Positions 28,060 to 37,923 of a stretch of DNA of 64,000 bases are shown piece after piece. Location: positions 62,001 through 126,000 of the forward strand of contig CAVUYB010000011.1 of NCBI GenBank assembly GCA_963745595.1, in the 5' to 3' direction. The DNA comes from DASZUK01 sp963745595 (GTDB lineage: Bacteria > Actinomycetota > Acidimicrobiia > Acidimicrobiales > RAAP-2). The translations under genes were made by a program, and so were the position numbers. The notes under the pieces were generated by a model. The model saw only the letters and a program-made list of their open reading frames with translations. It was not told where the DNA came from and searched no databases. Each line of letters begins with the position of its first letter. The stretch's first letter is position 1.

Positions 28060-28794
28060 GTGCCCATCCGGACGGCTGCGGGCGAGCCCACGTCGGTGCT
28101 GCCCACCGGCGAGGCGAAGACGGCGCGGGTACGGTCGATGTTCGACGCCATCGCGCCGCGCTACGACCTCGTCAACCGGCTGATGACGTTCGGGCTCGAC
28201 CAGGGCTGGCGGCGGGCGACCGTCGACGCCCTCGGCCTGCCGCCGGGCGCGGTCGTCCTCGACCTCGCCTGCGGTACCGGTGACCTCACCCGCCTGGCCG
28301 CCCGCCGCGGCTACCGGACGATCGGCGCCGACCTCAGCTGGGGCATGCTCCAGGCCGACCGGGACGCGGCCGGCTCGGCCGTCCAGTGCGACGCCAGCCG
28401 GCTGCCACTGGCCACCGCGTCGGTCGACGGCATCGTCTGCGGGTACGCGCTGCGGAACTTCACCGACCTCGCGGCCGCGCTCGCCGAAGCCGGGCGGATC
28501 CTGCGCCCCGGCGGGCGGATCGCGGTGCTCGAGGTGGCCGCGCCGCCGGCCGGGCTGCTCCGGGCCGGCCACAAGCTGTGGTTCGAGCACGGCGTCCCGC
28601 TGCTCGGCGCGGTCCTGTCCGACGCCGACGCCTACCGCTATCTCCCCCGATCGACCGCGTACCTGCCCGACGAGGTCGGCCTGCGGGCGCTCTTCCGCCA
28701 GGCCGGGTTCGCGACCGTCGGCCGCCGCCTCCTGAGCGGCGGCCTCAGCCAGCTGCTCACCGGCACCCGGGCGGGGATGCCCGCGGCGGTATGA
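28060..28794 (+). CDS. menG: demethylmenaquinone methyltransferase
   Basis: SAM-dependent C-methylation of demethylmenaquinone (UbiE/MenG family). VRSMFDAIAPRYDLVNRLMT, FGLDQGWRR, motif I VLDLACGTGDLTRLA, SWGMLQADRD, GIVCGYALRNFTD, RILRPGGRIAVLEVAAP, and RSTAYLPDEVGL are all family-typical. GTG 28060 is taken as start; GTG 28096 (VLPTGEAKTARV) is equally possible and nearer usual length. The stop overlaps menF (ATGA), supporting a menaquinone operon. Confidence 0.9.
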   Translation: MPIRTAAGEPTSVLPTGEAKTARVRSMFDAIAPRYDLVNRLMTFGLDQGWRRATVDALGLPPGAVVLDLACGTGDLTRLAARRGYRTIGADLSWGMLQADRDAAGSAVQCDASRLPLATASVDGIVCGYALRNFTDLAAALAEAGRILRPGGRIAVLEVAAPPAGLLRAGHKLWFEHGVPLLGAVLSDADAYRYLPRSTAYLPDEVGLRALFRQAGFATVGRRLLSGGLSQLLTGTRAGMPAAV

Positions 28795-30122
28795 GCTTGC
28801 CCGACCCGACCGGCCTACCCGACCCGACCGGCCTGCGGGCCGTCTCCGTCCCGGTCGACCGCGGCCGGGTGCCGTTGGCCGGGCTCTTGGCAACGGCCGG
28901 GACGTCCGGCGCCCTGGTCGCCGCCGACCGGCTGACGCTGGCCAGCGTCGGCACCGCCGCGGTGCTCGACCTCCCCGGTGGCCTCGGCGACGCGGCCGGT
29001 CGGGCGGCCGTCCAGGCCTGGCTGTCGGCCATCCCGCACGCCGGCGCGGGCGCGGGCACGGACGACCGGGTCGTCGCGGTCGGCGCCCTCCCCTTCGACC
29101 GGTCCGCTCCGGGCGCGCTCGTCGTCCCGGTCCTCACCATCCGCGTCGACGGCGACGGCGGCGCCCGGGCGACGCTGGTGGCGACGACCGACGACGAGAA
29201 GGTGCTCCACGCCGAGCTGGCCAACCTCCTCGGGCTCGCTCGCGACGTCGAGGACCGGCTGGCCGAGCCGGACGACGAGCCGTCGCCGACGCTCGTCGAG
29301 GTACCGCCCGGTGCGGGTTACGCCGACGCGGTGGCGGTCGCGGTCGCCGACATCGCGGCCGGCCGGCTCGACAAGGTCGTCCTCGCCCGGAGCGTCGAGG
29401 CCCGCTTCCCGGCCCCGCCGGACCTCGGCCGGGTCGTCGGCCGTCTCCGACGCCAAGAGCCGTCGTGCACGACGTTCTCCCTACCGGTGCCCGGCGGTCG
29501 GTTCGTCGGCGCGACGCCGGAGCTGCTCGTCCGCCGACGCCAGCGGACGGTGACGTGTCACCCGCTGGCCGGCACCGTCGGGCTGCGCGGCGATGCCGGC
29601 GGTGACGCCGAGACGGTCCGGCAGCTGCTGGCGTCGGCCAAGGACCGGCGGGAGCACCGGCTCGTCGTCGACGACATCGCGACCGTCCTCGGCCCGCGCT
29701 GTGCCGAGCTGCGCGTGCCCGACGAGCCGTCGCTCGTCCGGTTCCGGTCGGTCGCCCACCTCGGCACGGCGATCCAGGGCACGCTGCTCGACGACGAGCC
29801 GGTGCTCGACCTGCTCGCTGCCCTCCACCCGACGCCGGCCGTCGGCGGCGTCCCGCTGGACGCCGCGCTGGCGGCGATCACGACCCTCGAGACGACCCGG
29901 CGCGGCTACTGGGCCGGGCCGGTCGGCTGGGTCGACGCGGCCGGCGACGGCGAGTGGATGATCGGCCTCCGGTCAGCGACCGTGCACGGCCGGCTGGCCC
30001 GCCTGCACGCCGGCGCCGGCATCGTCGCCGGCTCCGACCCGGCCGCCGAGCTGGCCGAGACGACGGTCAAGCTGGCGCCCGTCCTCGACGCGCTCGCCCC
30101 CGGCGCGTCCGGCCGGCTCTAG
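28791..30122 (+). CDS. menF: isochorismate synthase
   Basis: Chorismate to isochorismate, the entry step of menaquinone synthesis. 443 residues of the chorismate-utilising family: AAGRLDKVVLARSVEARFPA, FVGATPELLVRRR, CHPLAGTVGLRGD, KDRREHRLVVDDIATVL, HLGTAIQGTLL, LHPTPAVGGVPLDAAL, RRGYWAGPVGWVDA and HAGAGIVAGSDPAAELAETT. Its position after menG supports MenF rather than a siderophore EntC. The N-terminus contains a short duplicated PDPTGL unit. Its last 150 nt lie opposite the apparent C-terminal extension of the convergent histidine kinase. Confidence 0.88.
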   Translation: MSLPDPTGLPDPTGLRAVSVPVDRGRVPLAGLLATAGTSGALVAADRLTLASVGTAAVLDLPGGLGDAAGRAAVQAWLSAIPHAGAGAGTDDRVVAVGALPFDRSAPGALVVPVLTIRVDGDGGARATLVATTDDEKVLHAELANLLGLARDVEDRLAEPDDEPSPTLVEVPPGAGYADAVAVAVADIAAGRLDKVVLARSVEARFPAPPDLGRVVGRLRRQEPSCTTFSLPVPGGRFVGATPELLVRRRQRTVTCHPLAGTVGLRGDAGGDAETVRQLLASAKDRREHRLVVDDIATVLGPRCAELRVPDEPSLVRFRSVAHLGTAIQGTLLDDEPVLDLLAALHPTPAVGGVPLDAALAAITTLETTRRGYWAGPVGWVDAAGDGEWMIGLRSATVHGRLARLHAGAGIVAGSDPAAELAETTVKLAPVLDALAPGASGRL

Positions 30123-31552
30123 GTCGAGCGGCAGCTCGACCGTGAAGCTGGCGCCGGCGCCGGGGACCGACTCGACGCGGGCCCGGCCGCCGAGCGCCTC
30201 GGCTATGGCCCGGACGATCGACAGGCCGAGGCCGGTGCCCTGGCCGGTGCGGGCCGCGTCGCCGCGGTAGAAACGGTCGAACACCAGGGCGGCCTGCTCC
30301 GGACTGAGCCCCGGCCCCTCGTCGACCACCCGCAGGCGGCCGAAGTCACCGGACGCCGTCACCTCGACGCGGACCGGCGTGCCGGCCGGCGTGTGCAGAA
30401 CGCGTTGCGGACGAGGTTGTGCGCCACCTGGGCCAGCCGGTCCCGATCGCCGACGACGACGACCGGCTGGGGGGCGACGAGCTCGATCGGCCGGTCCGGG
30501 TCGGCGGCCCGGGCGTCGTAGACCGCGTCCCGGCAGACCCGGCGCAGGTCGACCGGTTCGTGCTCGAGCTGGCGACCCTGGTCGAGGCGGGCCAGCAGGA
30601 GCAGGTCGTCGACGATGCCGCCCATACGGGCCGCCTCGTGCTCCACCCGGGCCAGCGCCCGCTCCTTCCCGGCTTCGTCGGCGAACGCCCCCTTGCGCAG
30701 CAGCTCCGCGTAGCCGCGGATCGACGTCAGCGGGGTCCGGAGCTCGTGCGACGCGTCGGCGACGAACCGCCGCAGCCGGGCCTCGGACTGCGACTTCTCG
30801 ACGAACGCGGTCTCGATCTGGGTCAGCATGCCGTTGAGCGCCGTGCCGAGCCGGCCGACCTCGCTGTTCTCGTCCCCCGGCTCGACCCGTCGGGTCAGGT
30901 CGCCCGAGGCGATCGCTCCGGCCGTCCGGGCCATGTCGTCGAGCGGTCGCAGGCCCCGGCGGATCGTCCAGAGCACGAGCGTGCAGAGCGCGACCAGCAC
31001 GACCAGCGAGGCGATGATCTCGATCCGCAACAGCGACGACAGCGTGTCGTCGGTCGGTGTCAGCGCGACCGCGGTGATCAAGATGCCCTGGGGCACCCGG
31101 ACGGCCGCGGCCCGATAGGAGACGTTCGAGCTGGTGGACGACAGCGTGAACGACGCCGAGTTCGGCCGGTAGGCGCCTTGCTGGGTCCCGCTGCGGGGGG
31201 CGGCCTGGGCCCGCACTGTCGAGACGCGGATGATCGGCGCCGGGCTGGTCGAGAGGGCCGACACCCCGGTGTGCGCCGGCCGGGACGCCAGCACCCGACC
31301 GTCGTGGTCGAGGACGACCACGTAGACGTCCTCGTTGACGTGGTCGTCGATCGTGTCGTAGTTCACCGCGTGGCCATGGTCGGCCGAGAACGTCAGGAAC
31401 TTGGCCGCCAGGGTCTGCGTGGAGTCGAGCTGGGCGTCGAGCCGGCCGTAGAGGAACGAGTGCAGCGACGTGTACGTGACGAAGTCGGCCACGGCCAGGC
31501 CGATCACCAGGAGGACCGCCATGGTCAGCGTGAGCCGCCGGTGCAGTCGCAC
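29973..31552 (-). CDS. sensor histidine kinase (one frame break)
   Basis: Membrane sensor partnering the regulator just upstream (6-nt gap). ATG 31552; first helix LTLTMAVLLVIGLAVADFV, an extracytoplasmic sensor of about 130 residues, second helix IIASLVVLVALCTLVLW (178-195), HAMP, dimerisation box FVADASHELRTPLTSIRGYA (phospho-His269), then N-box NLVRNA, a frame change near 30390, G1 VVDEGPGLSP, F-box FDRFYRGD and G2 GTGLGLSIV. The frame after TVELPLDLEP runs 150 nt across the menF 3' end; a further indel near 30120 would give a normal stop at about 30119. Confidence 0.85.
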
Positions 31553-31558
31553 GTCAGC

Positions 31559-32251
31559 TCATTCGCGCGGCAGCCGCAGGCTGTAGCCGACCCGGCGCAC
31601 CGTGTGGATCAGCGGCGGGTCGAACTCGTCGACCTTCTTGCGCAGGTAGCTGATGTACGTCTCGACGATGTTCCCGTCGCCGGTGAACCCGTAGTCCCAC
31701 ACGTGGTCGAGGATCTCCGACTTCGAGACGACGCGGCGGACGTTCTCGAGCAGGTACTGGAGGACGTTGAACTCCGTCGCGGTCAGCTCGATCGGCACGC
31801 CTTGGCGCCAGACCTCGTGCGTGTCGACGTTCATGACCAGGTCGGCGAAGCGGAGCTCGGCGCCGCCGGCCTCGTCGTGCCCGGTCCGGCGGAGCACCGC
31901 CCGCACCCGGGCGACGAGCTCGTCGAGGCTGAAGGGCTTGGTGACGTAGTCGTCGCCCATCGCCAGTCCGGCCACCTTGTCCTCGGTGCCGTCCCGGGCG
32001 GTCAGGAAGACGACCGGGACCTTGTCGCCGCCCTCGCGGAGCCGCCGGCAGACCTCCGTGCCTTCGAGGTCGGGGAGCATGACGTCGAGCATGACGAGGT
32101 CCGGATGGCTGTTGCGGGCCAGCTGCAACGCCTCGGCCCCCGTTGCGGCCACGTCCACCGTGAAGCCCTCGAAGCGCAGGGCGGCCGACAGCAGGTCGGT
32201 GATGTACGGCTCGTCGTCGACGACCAGGATCCGTTCGCCCTCGGCGGTCAC
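31559..32251 (-). CDS. OmpR/PhoB-family response regulator
   Basis: 230 residues. The receiver domain has the acidic pair VVDDEP (12-13), phospho-acceptor Asp56 in LVMLDVMLP, and Lys105 in DDYVTKPFSLDELVARV. The winged-helix DNA-binding domain has ELTATEFNVLQYLLEN, SKSEILDHVWDYGF and ISYLRKKVD...TVRRVGYSLR. It is followed by its kinase gene and overlaps the preceding glycosyltransferase stop (GTGA), so the three are probably one transcript. It resembles MprA/TrcR-type regulators; the target is unknown. Confidence 0.93.
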   Translation of the reverse strand: MTAEGERILVVDDEPYITDLLSAALRFEGFTVDVAATGAEALQLARNSHPDLVMLDVMLPDLEGTEVCRRLREGGDKVPVVFLTARDGTEDKVAGLAMGDDYVTKPFSLDELVARVRAVLRRTGHDEAGGAELRFADLVMNVDTHEVWRQGVPIELTATEFNVLQYLLENVRRVVSKSEILDHVWDYGFTGDGNIVETYISYLRKKVDEFDPPLIHTVRRVGYSLRLPRE

Positions 32252-33031
32252 TCCCCTATGTTCGCAGAGTTCTGGCTGCTCGGCGCAGCCCGCCGGGCGC
32301 CGTGAACGGCCCGCTCAGGCTGCGCCATGCCCGCTCCAGACCCCACCAGCGTGACGAGGCCGAGCGCCTCGACGACGATGGCCGACGACATCTTCGACTC
32401 CCCGGCCACCCGGTCGACGAACCGGATCGGCACCTCCGTGATCGCCGCATCGGCCTGCTTGGCCTGGTACGTCATCTCGATCTGGAACCCGTAGCCCTCG
32501 GCCCGGACCTCGTCGAGGTCGATCCGCCGGAGCACGCTCGCCGCGTACGCCCGGAAACCGGCCGTCGAGTCGGCGACCGCCAGTCCGAGGACGACTGTCG
32601 CGTACCGGTTGCCCCCCCACGACAGCAGGTGGCGGTACCACGACCAGTCCGGGATCGAGCCGCCCGGCGACGTAGCGGGAGCCGATCGACACCTCGTAGC
32701 CGTCCGACAGCGGCGCCACCAGCTCGGGCAGGGCGGCGGGGTCGTGCGAGAAGTCGGCGTCCATCTCGACGCAGGCGTCGTACCCCCGCTCGAGGCCCCA
32801 GCGGAACCCGGCCCGGTAGGCACTGCCGAGGCCCGACTTCGCCGATCGGCGCAGCACGTGGACGTCGGGGAGCGCCTTCGCGGCCGTCTCGACCAGGTCG
32901 GCCGTCCCGTCCGGGCTGCCGTCGTCGACGACGAGGATGCCGGCCTCGGGGAGGGCGGCGTGGATGCTGTCGAGCATCCGCTCGACGTTCTCCGCCTCGT
33001 TGTACGTCGGGACCACGACCAGGACGCGCAC
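32248..33031 (-). CDS. polyprenyl-phosphate mannosyltransferase-like GT2 (one frame break)
   Basis: About 260 residues, DPM1/Ppm1 type: VLVVVPTYNEAENVERMLDS, VVDDGSPDGTADLV, SGLGSAYRAGFRWGLE, EMDADFSHDPAALPEL (DxD metal site), then, after a frame change near 32665, SWGGNRYATVVLGL, DSTAGFRAYAASVLRRIDL, GYGFQIEMTYQAKQAD and EVPIRFVDRVAGESKM. It makes polyprenyl-phosphate-mannose for lipoglycans or glycoproteins. No C-terminal membrane domain is present. Upstream of the two-component genes on the same strand. Confidence 0.88.
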
Positions 33032-33040
33032 TGCGGCAGC

Positions 33041-34279
33041 TTAGGGGACGCTGGGAACGTCCTTCAGGTCAGCCGCCGACCGAGTCACCGCGTCGCCGTC
33101 CGGGCCCTTGCGGATCTCCCGCACGACGACCTGGATGGCGCCACCGACCGGGATGCCGATGAGCGCCCCGACGAACGTGCCCAGGCCGGCGCCGACGCGG
33201 CCGCCGAGCGTCGCCCCGACGAGCACCGCGAGCAGGACCCACAGCGGGTTCAGCCGCACCGTCTTGCTCATGATCACCGGGTTGAGGATGTGGTTCTCGA
33301 TCTGCTGGTAGACGAGGAAGACGACGAGCGTGACGATCAGCGCCGGGACGGAGTGGAAGGCGGCGATGATGACCACCGGGACGCCGGCCAGCAGGCCGCC
33401 GATCAGCGGGAGCAGGTCGACCAGCGCCACCCACAGCCCGAGCAGGAACGGGTACGGCACGCCCATGACGACGAGCGTGACGAAGATGATGACGCCGGCG
33501 ATGATCGACGTCAGGCTGTTGCCGAGCATGTAGCCGGTCACCGACCGGGACGCCTCGTCGTAGACCCGCACGAACCGCTCGCCCCGGGCCGGGCTGAGCA
33601 GGCTCAGGAACCCCCGGCGGAGCGTCGGCGCCTCCAGCAGGATGAAGAGCGACAGGATGGCGATGGTGCCGAGCGCGACGAGCGAGCTGACCGCCGTCGC
33701 CCCGACCGACAGCGCCTGGGCCGGCTTGAGGCTCTTCGTGATGTCGCCGGCGAGCTTCGGCGCGTTCTTCGTCACCCACTGCTGCAGGTGGAACCGCTTG
33801 AGCAGGCGGCCGATGTGGCCGCGTCCGTGCTCGGCCTGCCGGACGAGCGTCGGCAGCTGCTTGGCGAAGTGCGTCACCGCCTCGACCAGCGGCGCGGTGA
33901 ACAGGATGACGATGCCGACGAACACGACGAACGCGACGACGAAGACGATCGTCACCGCCAGCCCTCGCACCGGCACGGCCCGCTGGACGAGGTGGACCGC
34001 CGGCGAGAGCAGCAGGGCGATGAAGAACGCGACGACCGCGTAGAGGAGGATCGTCCGCAGTACCCACAACAGGAGGATGACCAGGAAGTTCAGGTCGAGG
34101 ATGGCGAAGGCGACGACGATCGTCGTGACGATCGTCGCCAGCGGGATGCCCCGAGCGTGCGCGGCGGCCGACAACCGCCCCCGGTACGTCTCCGGGTCGT
34201 GCGCCGGCCCGGCGGGCGGGACGAACGCCGTCGCCTCCTCCGGCGGCGGTTCCCCTGCCACCCCCGATGACCTGGCCAT
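33041..34279 (-). CDS. AI-2E family transporter (second paralogue)
   Basis: Intact, 412 residues from ATG 34279 (MARSSGVAGEPPPEE). Helices: ATIVTTIVVAFAILDLNFLV, LLYAVVAFFIALLLSPAVHL, GLAVTIVFVVAFVVFVGIVI, VSSLVALGTIAILSLFILLE, SIIAGVIIFVTLVVMGVPYP, LVDLLPLIGGLLAGVPVVI and a final GGRVGAGLGTFVGALIGIPV. The soluble loop VTHFAKQLPTLVRQAEHG...QQWVTKNAPK is family-typical. The 33031-33041 spacing suggests co-transcription with the mannosyltransferase. Substrate unknown. The open frame extends upstream to 34471 but that region overlaps the divergent gene. Confidence 0.87.
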   Translation of the reverse strand: MARSSGVAGEPPPEEATAFVPPAGPAHDPETYRGRLSAAAHARGIPLATIVTTIVVAFAILDLNFLVILLLWVLRTILLYAVVAFFIALLLSPAVHLVQRAVPVRGLAVTIVFVVAFVVFVGIVILFTAPLVEAVTHFAKQLPTLVRQAEHGRGHIGRLLKRFHLQQWVTKNAPKLAGDITKSLKPAQALSVGATAVSSLVALGTIAILSLFILLEAPTLRRGFLSLLSPARGERFVRVYDEASRSVTGYMLGNSLTSIIAGVIIFVTLVVMGVPYPFLLGLWVALVDLLPLIGGLLAGVPVVIIAAFHSVPALIVTLVVFLVYQQIENHILNPVIMSKTVRLNPLWVLLAVLVGATLGGRVGAGLGTFVGALIGIPVGGAIQVVVREIRKGPDGDAVTRSAADLKDVPSVP

Positions 34280-34320
34280 CGGCCAAGCATTGCAGGTCCC
34301 GGTCGTCGCTACGTGGAAGC

Positions 34321-35627
34321 ATGGCCCGGATGGATCCAGGGGCCGACGAGCAGTCGGGCGAGTCGCCGCCCACGCCCGGATCGCCAGCCGAACAGGGTCC
34401 GCCACCACCGATGGTCGAACCGCCGGCTGCCGATGCGCTACCGCCGGTAACCGAACCGCCGGCCGCGACACCGGGCCCGCCGGCCAAGCGCAAGCGGTGG
34501 ATCCCGCGGCAGATCAAGTGGACGATCACGATCGTCGCGCTCTTCTTCGTCCTCGAGTACCTGCTGCTGCCCGAGATCGCGAGCGCCCGCAAGTCGCTGA
34601 ACCTGCTCGGCGAGGTCAACGTCTTCTGGCTGATCCTCGGCGTCCTGCTCGAGTTCGGTGCGCTCGCCGCGTACGCCGAGCTGAGCCACACGGTGCTGAC
34701 GCCCGACTCGCCGCACCGGTTCCAGCTGCTTCCGGGTCAACATGTCGAGCCTGGCCGTCAGCCACGTCCTGCCCGGCGGCACCGCGCCCGGCTCGGCCGT
34801 CGGCTACCGGCTGCTGACCGAGCTCGAGGTCCCCGGCAGCGTCGCCGCGTTCGGTCTCGCCACCCAGGGCGTCGGTTCGGCGGTGGTCCTCAACGCGCAT
34901 CTTCTGGTTCGCCCTGCTCATCTCCATCCCGCTCAACGGCTACAACCCGCTCTACGGCGTTCGCGGCCATCGCCGGCGTCATCCTCATCAGCCTGTTCGC
35001 CGGTACCGTCCTGCTGCTGACCCGGGGGAAGCACAGCGCGGCGGACTACCTGCACCGGCTGGCCGCGCACCTGCCGTTCATCAACCCCGACCGGATCTCG
35101 ACGCTCGTCCAGAGCATCGCCGACCGGCTCGTCATCCTGCTGCGCGACCGCGCCCTGCTGGTGCACGCGCTGGAGTGGGCCGCCGCTCAACTGGATCCTC
35201 GACGCGGCGTCGCTCTGGGTCTTCATCTTCGCCTTCGGCCACGCGGTCTCCCCGATCGACCTGCTCGTCGCCTACGGCCTGGCCAACATCCTGGCGGTCA
35301 TCCCGATCACGCCCGGCGGCCTCGGCGTCGTCGAGGGCGTCCTGATCCCGACGCTGGTCGGCTTCGGCACGCCGAAGGCCACGGCCATCCTCGGCGTCCT
35401 GTCGTACCGGCTCGTCAACTTCTGGCTGCCGATCCCGCTCGGCGGGGTCGCCTACCTGTCGCTGCGCTTCGGCCCGCACGCCCGAGCGCTACGGGCGCAG
35501 GCCGCCGCCAACGGGTCAACGGCCGACCAAGTGGCACCTCCGGTGGCCTCGGAGCGGCACCAGCTCCAACGCCGGAAACCTGGGCGGCGGGCCGGCCAAG
35601 TCGTCGACCGGCGGCCCGGCGAACTAG
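34321..35627 (+). CDS. flippase-like / LPG-synthase-type membrane protein (frame-broken)
   Basis: About 430 residues of the UPF0104 / lysyl-PG-synthase transmembrane family. A Pro-rich cytoplasmic N-terminus (residues 1-55), then ITIVALFFVLEYLLLPEIA, VFWLILGVLLEFGALAAYAE, VSHVLPGGTAPGSAVGYRLL, VAAIAGVILISLFAGTVLLL, WVFIFAFGHAVSPIDLLVAY and VIPITPGGLGVVEGVLIPTL, the last two family-diagnostic. Frame changes near 34732, 34905, 34960, 35187 and 35480. ATG 34321 is 41 nt from the divergent permease. TAG 35625-35627 in the best frame (ends AKSSTGGPAN) overlaps the ppk1 stop. Probably moves polyprenyl- or lipid-linked substrates (inference). Confidence 0.75.
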
Positions 35628-37850
35628 CGGCGCTCGGCCGGGCGGAGCTCGACCTCCCGGCGCCGCCGGGCCCGCTCGACGGCGAGCTCCTTCAGCCGCC
35701 GCTGCGAGTCGATGCCCCGCGTCGTCGGCACCCGTCGCCACCGCCGGTCCGAGCCGAGCGTCCACGAGTTGGTGTCGTCGGTGAAGACGAGGTCGAGGAT
35801 CTCGAACAGCCGGGCCTGGAGCTCGACGTCGCGGACCGGGGCGAGCACCTCGATGCGGCGGTCGAGGTTGCGCTCCATCAGGTCGGCCGACCCGATCAGC
35901 AACGCCAGCGGGAGCGGGCCGGGGCCGCTCCCGGCGACGTGCGGCGCGTCGTCCTTCGACCCGCCGAACCGGTAGATCCGGGAGTGCTCGAGGAACTCGC
36001 CGACGATCGACCGGACCCGGATGTTCTCGGAGAGCTCGGGGATGCCCGGTCGCAGGCAGCAGAGGCCACGGACGGCCAGGTCGATCGGGACACCGGCACA
36101 CGACGCGGCGTAGAGCGCGTCGATCATCTCCGGGTCGGTGAGCCCGTTGACCTTCAGGACGATCCGGCCGTCCGGTCCGGCCGCGGCCTGCTCGTCGATC
36201 ATCTCGAGCACCCGGCGCCGCAGCGTGACCGGCGACGACGAGGATCTCGCGGTAGCCGGCGTGGCGGCTGAAGCCGGTCAGGTAGTTGAAGAGGTCGCCG
36301 ACGTCCGCGCCGATGTCCGGGTCCGACGTGAGCAGGCCGAGGTCCTCGTAGATGCTCGCGGTCTTCGGGTTGTAGTTGCCGGTCCCGACGTGGCAGTAGC
36401 GCCGGATGCCGTCCTCCTCGCGGCGCAGGACGAGCACCGTCTTCGAGTGCGTCTTCAGCCCGACGAGCCCGTAGACGACGTGGACGCCCGCCTCTTCCAG
36501 CGCCCGGGCCCAGCCGATGTTCGCCTGCTCGTCGAAACGAGCCTTCAGCTCGACGATCGCGGCCACCTGCTTGCCGGCCTCCGCCGCCCGGATCAGCGAC
36601 GCGACGATCGGGCTGTCGCCGGACGTCCGGTAGAGCGTCTGCTTGATCCCGAGCACGTCGGGGTCCTCGGCCGCCTGGGCGACGAACGCCTCGACCGACG
36701 TGGCGAACGAGTCGTACGGATGGTGGAGCAGGACGTCGCGCTCGCGCAGCACCTCGAACAGGTCCATCGGCTCGTTGCCGGCCGTCGCCAGGTGCGGCGG
36801 CGTCATCGGCGTCCACGTCTCTTCGTGCAGGTCCGGGCGGTCGAGCGCGTAGACCGCCCAGAGGCCGCCGAGGTCGAGCGGCGCGTCGACGACGTAGACG
36901 CCGTCCGACGGCACCTCGAGCTCGGCCGCCAACCGTTCCCGCAGCTCCGGGCTGGCCCCGGCGTTGATCTCCAGCCGGACCGCGCTGCCGAACCGCCGAC
37001 GGCGGAGCTCCATCTCGACCGCCACGAGCAGGTCGTCGGCCTCGTCCTCGTCCAGCGCCAGGTCGGCGTTGCGGGTGACCCGGAACGCGTCGTGCTCGCC
37101 GATCGTCATGCCCGGGAACAGCGTGTCGAGGTGGGCGGCGATGACCTGCTCGAGCGGGACGAACCGCTCGCCGTCCGGCATGACGACGAACCGGGGCAGG
37201 ACCGGCGGGACCTTGACCCGGGCGATCCGCTGCTCGCCGGTCGCCCGGTCGCCCACCTCGACCAACAGGTTCAGCGAGAGGTTCGAGATGTACGGGAACG
37301 GGTGGCCCGGATCGACGGCCAGCGGCGTCAGCACCGGGAAGATCTGCCGGTCGAAGACGTCGACCAGGTACGTACGGTCGTCGTCGTCGAGCGACGACCA
37401 GTCGGACAGCCGCACGCCGGCGGTGCCGAGCGCCGGGACGAGCCGGTCGAGGAAGATCCGGTCCTGCCGGGCCACGAGCTCCTCGGCCCGGGCTCGGATG
37501 ACCTTGAGCTGCTCCCCCGGCCGGAGGCCGTCGACCGATCGCGTCCGGACCCCGGCGACCACCTTGTCCTGGAGGCCGGCCACCCGGACCTGGAAGAACT
37601 CGTCCATGAGCTGGGCGAAGATCGCCATGAACTTGACCCGCTCCAGCAGGGCGAGCTTGTCGTCCTCGGCCAGGTCGAGCAGGCGGGCCGCGAAGTCGAG
37701 CCTCGACAGCTCCCGGTTCGTGAACCGCTGGTAGCCGAACGACGTGATGATCTCCCGCGTCGATATCTCCCGGCGCCCGGCCGGCATGCCCTCGTCGGCG
37801 GGCGCGCCGATCGATCGAGGGTCTTCGGTGGTCGTGCGTTCCAGGGTCAT
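35624..37850 (-). CDS. ppk1: polyphosphate kinase 1 (one frame break)
   Basis: Reversible synthesis of polyphosphate from ATP. About 740 residues from ATG 37850. NRELSRLDFAARLLDLAED, FFQVRVAGLQDKV, IKQTLYRTSGDSPIVASLI, VAAIVELKARFDEQANIGWA, GLVGLKTHSKTVLVLR and RYCHVGTGNYNPKTASIYED (phospho-histidine) are visible; after a frame change near 36240 come IVLKVNGLTDPEMIDALY, GIPELSENIRVRSIVGEFLE, HSRIYRFGG and IGSADLMERNLDRRIEVLAP. It is divergent from the SEDS gene (73 nt) and convergent with the flippase-like gene. Confidence 0.93.
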
Positions 37851-37923
37851 TGGCTCTCCGACGACGTCCGCGAGCGGCCGGCTTCCACCGCCGGCGGCAC
37901 CTCCCGACACTACGCTCTCCGCG

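Noticed and set aside
28790..28840. Repeat-based attenuator at the menF start
   Set aside because: The PDPTGL duplication lies inside the coding region just after the overlapping start; no alternative hairpins with a leader peptide were seen.
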